DNA from: Aromatoleum sp.
Lineage (GTDB): Bacteria > Pseudomonadota > Gammaproteobacteria > Burkholderiales > Casimicrobiaceae
Reading direction: 5' to 3'
DNA length: 10,135 bases
NCBI GenBank assembly: GCA_010365205.1
Contig: JAAFGU010000062.1
Location: 1-10,135 of the forward strand
The number at the start of each line of letters is the position of its first letter. Position 1 is the stretch's first letter. Below, piece by piece: positions 5,983 through 10,135 of this stretch. Position numbers and translations under genes: made by a program. The notes beneath the pieces were generated by a model, which saw only the letters and a list, made by a program, of their open reading frames with translations, was not told where the DNA came from and did not search any database.

Positions 5983-6981
5983 TCAGCCCGCCGCCGCCGC
6001 GAGGCTGCGTACATAGCGGCCGACGCCCTCATCCACGCCCATCATCGGTGCCCGATAGCCGGCCGTGCGCAGGCGCGTCAAGTCGGCCTCGGTGCAACTT
6101 TGGTACTTGCCGACGAGTGCCGCCGGGAACGGGACATATTCGATCGCCCCCGCGCGCACCAGCTCGGACAGCGGAAGCGGCGGCAGGCCGGCGAGAGCAC
6201 GGCAGGCGTTGATCGTCGCCGCCGCGACATCGTTGAACGTCGACGCCTTGCCGCTGCCGAGGTTGAATATTCCGGCGCGTTCGGGATGCTCGAGGAAGTC
6301 GAGATTGACCTTCACCACATCTTCGACCGACACGAAGTCGCGACGCTGGTCACCCGCCGCGTAACCGTCCGCGCCCTCGAAGACGCGGACCCGGCCGTCG
6401 GCGCGGTACTGGCTGAAGAAGTGGAACGCGACCGACGCCATCCGCCCCTTGTGCGTCTCGCGCGGCCCGTAGACGTTGAAATAGCGAAAACCGGCCACCT
6501 GCGCCGTCCGCTCCGCCAGCATCCGGCGGACGTACTGGTCGAACAGGAACTTCGAGTAGCCGTAGACGTTCAGCGGCGCCTCATGCGCGCGCTCCTCGCG
6601 GAATACCTTGCCCCCGCCGTAGACCGACGCGCTCGACGCATAGAGAAACGGCACGTCGTTGTTCTGGCACCACTCGAGCAGCGCCACCGAATAACGGTAG
6701 TTGTTGCGCATCATGTACCGGCCGTCGGTCTCCATCGTGTCCGAACACGCGCCCTGATGGAAGACCGTGGCGATGTCGTCGTCGAAATCGCCGTCGGCCA
6801 GACGAGCGAGGAATTCCTCCTTGTCCACATAGTTAGCGATCTCGCAGTCGACGAGGTTCCGGAACTTGTCGGCGTGCGCGAGATTGTCGACGGCGAGGAT
6901 GCGCGTTTCGCCGCGCGCGTTCAGCGCCTTGACGAGGTTGGCGCCGATGAAGCCCGCGGCGCCGGTGACGACGGTGTACAC
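5983..6981 (-). CDS. hldD: ADP-L-glycero-D-manno-heptose 6-epimerase
   Basis: This 332-residue extended short-chain dehydrogenase/reductase converts ADP-D-glycero- to ADP-L-glycero-beta-D-manno-heptose, the last cytoplasmic step before heptose enters the LPS inner core. The NADP-binding loop TGAAGFIG is at residues 6-13. The catalytic set is present at the same numbers as in E. coli HldD: S116 in LYASSASVYGG, Y140 and K144 in NVYGYSK, and K178 in GPRETHKGRMAS. RDFVSVEDV and the C-terminal EYVPFP / GKYQSCTEADLTRLR are also family-typical. A roughly 15-residue insertion before EYVPFP, relative to E. coli, explains the greater length. The frame stays open far upstream, overlapping alr, but homology begins at GTG 6979-6981 (VYTVVTGAAGF), with a modest AAGGCG about 8 bases before it. 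It follows alr by 17 bases, so the two are probably one transcript. Confidence 0.95.
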   Translation of the reverse strand: MYTVVTGAAGFIGANLVKALNARGETRILAVDNLAHADKFRNLVDCEIANYVDKEEFLARLADGDFDDDIATVFHQGACSDTMETDGRYMMRNNYRYSVALLEWCQNNDVPFLYASSASVYGGGKVFREERAHEAPLNVYGYSKFLFDQYVRRMLAERTAQVAGFRYFNVYGPRETHKGRMASVAFHFFSQYRADGRVRVFEGADGYAAGDQRRDFVSVEDVVKVNLDFLEHPERAGIFNLGSGKASTFNDVAAATINACRALAGLPPLPLSELVRAGAIEYVPFPAALVGKYQSCTEADLTRLRTAGYRAPMMGVDEGVGRYVRSLAAAAG

Positions 6982-6998
6982 GATATTCGCCTTTGCGG

Positions 6999-8093
6999 TC
7001 AGAGTTCGAGATCGATGTGCCCGACCTGGGTGGTGACGATCGGCACGCGCGGCGTCACCGCGCACAGAAGCTCGTAGCCGACGGTCGACGCGGCGCTGGC
7101 GACGTCGTCGACCGGCAGCCCCTCGCCCCACAGCACCACGGGGCTGCCGATCGTCGCTTCGGGCACCTCGGTGACATCCACCATCAGCATGTCCATCGAC
7201 ACCCGGCCGGCGGTCCTCGCCTTCTTGCCGCAGACCAGCACCGGCGTGCCGTTCGGCGCGTGCCGCGGATAGCCGTCCGCGTAGCCGCACGCAACGACGC
7301 CGATCCGGTGCGCGCGCGACGCCGTGTACGTGGCGCCATAGCCGACGCTGTCGTTCGGCTTCAGGTCCTGCACCGCGATGATTTCCGAGCGCAGCGTCAT
7401 CACCGGCTGCACGCCGATCATCTCGGCCGTGTCGTAGGGAAACGGCGTCGCGCCGTAGAGCATGATGCCGGGCCGCACGATGTCGCCGCCGACCTCTTTG
7501 TACCGGACAACTCCGGCCGAGTTGGCGATCGAACGCGGATACGGCAGGCCCTTGCAGGCGCGTTCGAACGCGGCGATCTGGTCGTTCACGCCGTCGTCGT
7601 CCTCGGCACGGGCGAGATGGGTCATCAATCGCAGCGCGGCCACCGAATCGCAGTGGTTGAGCCGTTCCACCAGCAGGGACACGTCCGCAGGACTGACGCC
7701 CAGTCGGTTCATGCCGGTATTGATCTTGAGAAATACTTCGAGCGGTCGGTCGAGGTGCGCGGTCTCCAGCATCCGGACCTGGTCGGCATGGTGGACGACG
7801 ACGCCCAGGCGCTTCGCGGAGATTTCCTTGAGCTCGTCGGTCGCGAAAAACCCTTCGAGCAGCAGAATACGACGCGTGTAATGACCGGCGCGCAGGCCGA
7901 TCGCCGCATCGAGCTCGACCAGCGCCAGACCGTCGGCGTCGGCGAGCGCCGGCAGCACCCGCGCGAGTCCGTGTCCGTACGCGTTCGCCTTCACCACGGC
8001 CAGCAGCTGCGTCTTCGGTGCGCATGCGCGGACGCGCGCGACGTTCGCCGTGAGCGCCGCGAGATTCACCTGGGCATAGAGCGGTCGGGCCAT
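6999..8093 (-). CDS. alr: Alanine racemase, PLP-dependent
   Basis: This 364-residue enzyme interconverts L- and D-alanine in the cytoplasm, supplying D-Ala for peptidoglycan. The N-terminal TIM-barrel carries the PLP lysine K35 in AVVKANAYGHG. R130 in KINTGMNRLG and R207 in DIVRPGIMLYG correspond to the residues that tune the cofactor. The second catalytic base is Y252 in VGYGATYTA, followed by GYADGYPR and RVSMDMLMVD of the C-terminal beta domain. Length is normal for Alr/DadX. Alr and DadX cannot be told apart from sequence alone. There is no neighbouring dadA D-amino-acid dehydrogenase in view, which favours the biosynthetic alr. ATG 8091-8093 gives the canonical N-terminus (RPLYAQVNLAAL) but lacks a clear Shine-Dalgarno. 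It is divergent from lplT and 17 bases upstream of hldD. Confidence 0.96.
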   Translation of the reverse strand: MARPLYAQVNLAALTANVARVRACAPKTQLLAVVKANAYGHGLARVLPALADADGLALVELDAAIGLRAGHYTRRILLLEGFFATDELKEISAKRLGVVVHHADQVRMLETAHLDRPLEVFLKINTGMNRLGVSPADVSLLVERLNHCDSVAALRLMTHLARAEDDDGVNDQIAAFERACKGLPYPRSIANSAGVVRYKEVGGDIVRPGIMLYGATPFPYDTAEMIGVQPVMTLRSEIIAVQDLKPNDSVGYGATYTASRAHRIGVVACGYADGYPRHAPNGTPVLVCGKKARTAGRVSMDMLMVDVTEVPEATIGSPVVLWGEGLPVDDVASAASTVGYELLCAVTPRVPIVTTQVGHIDLEL

Positions 8094-8100
8094 TGCGCGC

Positions 8101-8127
8101 GATTCGGGAGTCGGTCGGATTCGGGAG
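8101..8127. repeat. Short direct repeat in the alr-lplT spacer
   Basis: GATTCGGGAG occurs at 8101-8110 and again at 8118-8127, start-to-start 17 bases. It lies between the alr start and the lplT-side -10 box. It could be a paired binding site on one DNA face (about 1.6 turns) or chance. Confidence 0.35.
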
Positions 8128-8144
8128 GGGCGGCAGCGCCGATA

Positions 8145-8153
8145 TGGTATAAA
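8145..8153 (+). promoter_or_regulatory. Candidate extended -10 for lplT
   Basis: TGGTATAAA fits the extended -10 pattern TGnTATAAA, about 95 bases before the lplT ATG. No -35 match is present at normal spacing, which extended -10 promoters can tolerate. The predicted start near 8160 gives a leader of about 85 bases. Confidence 0.45.
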
Positions 8154-8180
8154 GCGCGGGCTGCGGGCGGCACCCCTGAA

Positions 8181-8186
8181 AGTATA
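8181..8186 (-). promoter_or_regulatory. Candidate -10 for alr
   Basis: Read on the - strand this is TATACT, one mismatch from TATAAT, about 88 bases before the alr ATG. A clear -35 is not seen. If both this and the + strand box at 8145-8153 are real, the two divergent transcripts overlap at their 5' ends. Confidence 0.35.
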
Positions 8187-8208
8187 CCTAATGCCCGTCG
8201 TCCACTTT

Positions 8209-8224
8209 GCGCCGGTGACGGCGC
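8209..8224 (+). other. GNRA-type hairpin in the lplT leader
   Basis: GCGCCG and CGGCGC form a perfect 6-bp stem around GTGA, a GNRA tetraloop in RNA. It ends 14 bases before the lplT Shine-Dalgarno. It is a stable small structure that could affect translation or transcript stability. Confidence 0.4.
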
Positions 8225-8238
8225 CCCCGCCACGTCCC

Positions 8239-8243
8239 GGAGG
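8239..8243 (+). promoter_or_regulatory. Shine-Dalgarno of lplT
   Basis: GGAGG lies 3 bases before ATG 8247. The spacing is short, but the conserved N-terminus of the family begins at this ATG and no better start exists nearby. Confidence 0.65.
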
Positions 8244-8246
8244 ACG

Positions 8247-9527
8247 ATGAAGGCCGGCTTTTACACGATCATGGCAGCGCAGTTCTTTTCGTCGCTCGCC
8301 GACAATGCGCTGCTGATCGCCGCAATCGCGTTGCTGCGCGAGCAGCACGAACCGATCTGGATGACGCCGGCGCTGAAGCAGTGCTTCGTGGTGTCCTATG
8401 TCCTGCTGGCGCCGCTGGTCGGCGCGTTCGCCGATTCGATGCCGAAGGGCACAGTGATGCTGTTGTCCAACGGCATCAAGTTCAGCGGTTGCCTGTTGAT
8501 GCTGCTGTCGCTGCATCCGCTCGCGGCATACGCGGTCGTCGGCGTCGGCGCCGCCGCGTATTCGCCGGCGAAGTACGGAATCCTTACCGAGCTGCTCCCG
8601 GCGCGGCAGCTCGTCATCGCTAACGGCTGGATCGAGGGCACGACCGTCGGTTCGATCATCCTCGGCGTGCTGCTCGGCGGTGCGCTGATCAGCCGCAACG
8701 TGGCGACGATGCTGCTCGGTTTCGACCTTCCGGTCTGGGACACCGGCATCGAAACGCCGCCCGAGGCCGCGATCTCCGTGATCATGGGCCTCTACGTGGT
8801 CGCCGCCATCTTCAACTGGTATATCCCGGACACCGGCGTCGATCACCGGATGGTAAGCCGGAATCCGATTTTCCTGATCCGCGAGTTCGTGCACTGCAAC
8901 GCGCTGCTCTGGCGCGACCGGCTCGGCCAGATTTCGCTGGCGACGACGACGCTGTTCTGGGGCGCCGGCGCAACGCTGCAGTTCATCGTCATCGACTGGG
9001 CGGCGCGCGCGCTGGGGCTCAATCTCTCGCAGGCCTCGATGCTGCAGGGCGTCGTGGCGATCGGCATCGCCGCCGGCGCGGTAATTGCGGCGAAGATCGT
9101 CTCGCTGCGCGGATCGGTGAGCGTGCTGCCGGTCGGCGTCGTCATGGGCGGCGTGGTGATCTCGATGATCTGGGTGACGCAGACACCGGTGGCGATGGTG
9201 CTGATGGTGGCGATCGGCGCCTGCGCCGGCTTCTTCGTCGTGCCGATGAACGCGCTGCTGCAGCACCGCGGTCACGTGCTGATGGGCGCCGGTCACTCGA
9301 TCGCCGTGCAGAACTTCAACGAGAACATCGGCATTCTCGTCATGGTCGGCCTGTACACGGTGATGGTCCGCTACGGCTTGTCGGTCGATGTCGCGATCGT
9401 GATCTTCGGACTCTCCGTCTCTTCGCTGATGGCGCTGGTGATGCTGCGGCACCGGATCAATCAGGCGCACGGGGACTCGCTGCACTTGATCGGCATGGAC
9501 AAGCCCGGAGGCGGGGATGGGCTCTGA
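8247..9527 (+). CDS. lplT: Lysophospholipid transporter LplT (MFS)
   Basis: This 426-residue inner-membrane major-facilitator protein flips lysophospholipids from the periplasmic to the cytoplasmic leaflet, where the acyltransferase Aas re-acylates them. The N-terminus (residues 1-30, GFYTIMAAQFFSSLADNALL) is characteristic of LplT, as are AAYSPAKYGILTELLP near residues 103-118 and VPMNALLQHRGHVLMGAGHS followed by AVQNFNENIG near residues 332-361. Multiple hydrophobic helices run through to about residue 400, followed by a short hydrophilic tail ending in a Gly-rich segment. The open frame extends far upstream but is only antisense to alr; the family start is ATG 8247. No aas gene lies in the window. 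Divergence from alr is a neighbourhood I recall from other betaproteobacteria. It converges with the TPM-domain gene, with 72 bases between the stops. Confidence 0.94.
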   Translation: MKAGFYTIMAAQFFSSLADNALLIAAIALLREQHEPIWMTPALKQCFVVSYVLLAPLVGAFADSMPKGTVMLLSNGIKFSGCLLMLLSLHPLAAYAVVGVGAAAYSPAKYGILTELLPARQLVIANGWIEGTTVGSIILGVLLGGALISRNVATMLLGFDLPVWDTGIETPPEAAISVIMGLYVVAAIFNWYIPDTGVDHRMVSRNPIFLIREFVHCNALLWRDRLGQISLATTTLFWGAGATLQFIVIDWAARALGLNLSQASMLQGVVAIGIAAGAVIAAKIVSLRGSVSVLPVGVVMGGVVISMIWVTQTPVAMVLMVAIGACAGFFVVPMNALLQHRGHVLMGAGHSIAVQNFNENIGILVMVGLYTVMVRYGLSVDVAIVIFGLSVSSLMALVMLRHRINQAHGDSLHLIGMDKPGGGDGL

Positions 9528-9584
9528 TGGCCAGTATGCGCGGCCACCGATGACCACTGCGGGCCATTGCGTGGCCACGGAGAG

Positions 9585-9600
9585 GCCCGCCACAGCGGGC
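9585..9600 (-). other. Hairpin in the lplT / TPM convergent spacer
   Basis: GCCCGC and GCGGGC form a perfect 6-bp stem around CACA. Its edge overlaps the last base of the TPM gene's stop codon. There is no T-tract on either strand. It is placed where a shared terminator between convergent genes would sit, but lacks the usual U-run. Confidence 0.4.
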
Positions 9601-10109
9601 TACAGCACCACCGGCCGGTCCGGAAGTTCGTTCGCCCCGGCACGGCCATCGCGCGGGAAGTGCTGCGCGAGCAATGCGTTGATCTCGACGATCCCGGCCT
9701 CGACGCCTTCGGCGTAGCGACCCGCACCGAACGCCGACTCCATCCGCCTGCACACGGCCGTCCAGGCCGCATCGCCGACGCGCCGATGGATGCCGCGGTC
9801 GGCGACGATCTCGACGACGCGGTCGGCGAGCAGCAGATAGACGAGGACGCCGCAGTTCTCCTCGGTGTCCCAGGTCCGAAGCTGACCGAATACCTCGAGC
9901 GCTCGCTCGCGCGCCGGCAGGTGCTTCAGGACCCGGCCCAGCGGCAACGCCGGTTCGACCGCGAACTGCACCTGCCCGCGATGACGATGCTCGCCGTCTG
10001 CGATTGCCTTTTCGATGCGCACGAGATCGGCTTTCGAAAACGCACGGCGCACGTCGCGGTGGTCGGTCGCGAGGTGCCGCCAGAATCGGTAAGGTTTGCG
10101 CCAGGGCAT
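9600..10109 (-). CDS. TPM-domain protein (cytoplasmic type)
   Basis: This 169-residue protein belongs to the TPM_phosphatase family (PF04536). The most telling stretch is RTWDTEENCGVLVYLLLADRVVEIVADRGI at about residues 78-107, followed by a conserved helix ending in EGVEAGIVEINALLAQHFP (135-152). It has no signal peptide or membrane segment: the N-terminus is basic and aromatic (PWRKPYRFWRHL). It therefore resembles the soluble TPM protein that often follows LemA and a membrane-anchored YgcG-type TPM protein; those genes would lie beyond the right edge. Function is not established; some TPM proteins have reported phosphatase activity or act in membrane-protein upkeep. Two ATGs are close together. 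ATG 10107-10109 is chosen because AAGGA at 10116-10120 sits 6 bases before it but directly abuts the ATG at 10113-10115. The final residues (ELPDRPVVL) are a disordered-looking tail. Confidence 0.85.
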   Translation of the reverse strand: MPWRKPYRFWRHLATDHRDVRRAFSKADLVRIEKAIADGEHRHRGQVQFAVEPALPLGRVLKHLPARERALEVFGQLRTWDTEENCGVLVYLLLADRVVEIVADRGIHRRVGDAAWTAVCRRMESAFGAGRYAEGVEAGIVEINALLAQHFPRDGRAGANELPDRPVVL

Positions 10110-10115
10110 CGTCAT

Positions 10116-10120
10116 TCCTT
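10116..10120 (-). promoter_or_regulatory. Shine-Dalgarno deciding the TPM gene start
   Basis: AAGGA on the - strand is 0 bases from the ATG at 10115 and 6 bases from the ATG at 10109. Normal spacing supports the second ATG. Confidence 0.6.
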
Positions 10121-10135
10121 GCGTCCGAATCGCCG

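Noticed and set aside
5827..7077. 416-codon + strand frame opposite hldD
   Set aside because: It is a GC-driven antisense shadow of a conserved enzyme.
6982..8025. Upstream open extension of the hldD frame, suggesting a 680-residue fusion
   Set aside because: The extension overlaps alr in another frame and has no domain signature. HldD homology starts exactly at the GTG at 6981.
6993..8246. Upstream open extension of the lplT frame on the + strand
   Set aside because: It is antisense to alr. The conserved LplT N-terminus begins at ATG 8247 with a Shine-Dalgarno.
9562..9578. GGCCA/TGGCC inverted repeat after lplT as a terminator
   Set aside because: The stem is only 5 bp and there is no T-tract; it is well within chance for this base composition.
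8094..9593. Upstream open extension of the alr frame on the - strand
   Set aside because: It is antisense to lplT, rich in Asp/Arg/His and without motifs. The Alr N-terminus is at 8093.
1..10135. CRISPR arrays, tRNA/rRNA genes, insertion sequences, prophage or defence genes
   Set aside because: I looked for spaced direct repeats, cloverleaf-like segments, transposase or integrase motifs and terminal inverted repeats, and saw none. All intergenic gaps are under about 160 bases.

Overview
The window is a GC-rich chromosomal stretch that looks like a betaproteobacterium (Burkholderiales/Rhodocyclales type). I base this on the gene content and order: lysophospholipid transporter next to alanine racemase, and a run of heptose epimerase, small secreted ComEA-like proteins and CysM. 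No phage, IS, CRISPR, tRNA or rRNA signal is visible, and no gene-free stretch exceeds about 160 bases.

Layout. Left end, + strand: the 3' part of a DUF1800 gene followed at once by a Tat-exported DUF1501 protein, a recurrent pair of unknown function. Converging on it from the right, on the - strand, is a long block read right to left: alanine racemase (alr), ADP-heptose epimerase (hldD), two tandem secreted helix-hairpin-helix (ComEA-like) proteins, cysteine synthase B (cysM) and a PolB-type 3'-5' exonuclease. An intrinsic terminator at 4507-4535 separates the ComEA-like genes from cysM, which has its own -10 box. The block therefore contains at least two transcription units: alr-hldD(-ComEA-like) and cysM-exonuclease. 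On the + strand, lplT diverges from alr across a 153-base promoter region. At the right end a - strand TPM-domain gene converges on lplT.

How the genes fit together. alr (D-alanine for peptidoglycan), hldD (LPS inner-core heptose) and lplT (lysophospholipid import across the inner membrane) are all envelope-biogenesis genes, so the right half is an envelope neighbourhood. cysM and the exonuclease are housekeeping. The least understood parts are the DUF1800/DUF1501 pair and the two ComEA-like paralogues. One paralogue carries a 170-residue low-complexity tail with Ala/Pro repeats followed by a Lys/Ala/Asp TolA-like segment, itself built from a tandem DNA duplication.

Overall this is mostly an ordinary core-genome region. 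I see no convincing novel multi-gene system. The points most worth a second look are the tailed ComEA-like protein with its internal repeats, the structured spacer between the two paralogues, and the DUF1800/DUF1501 pair.
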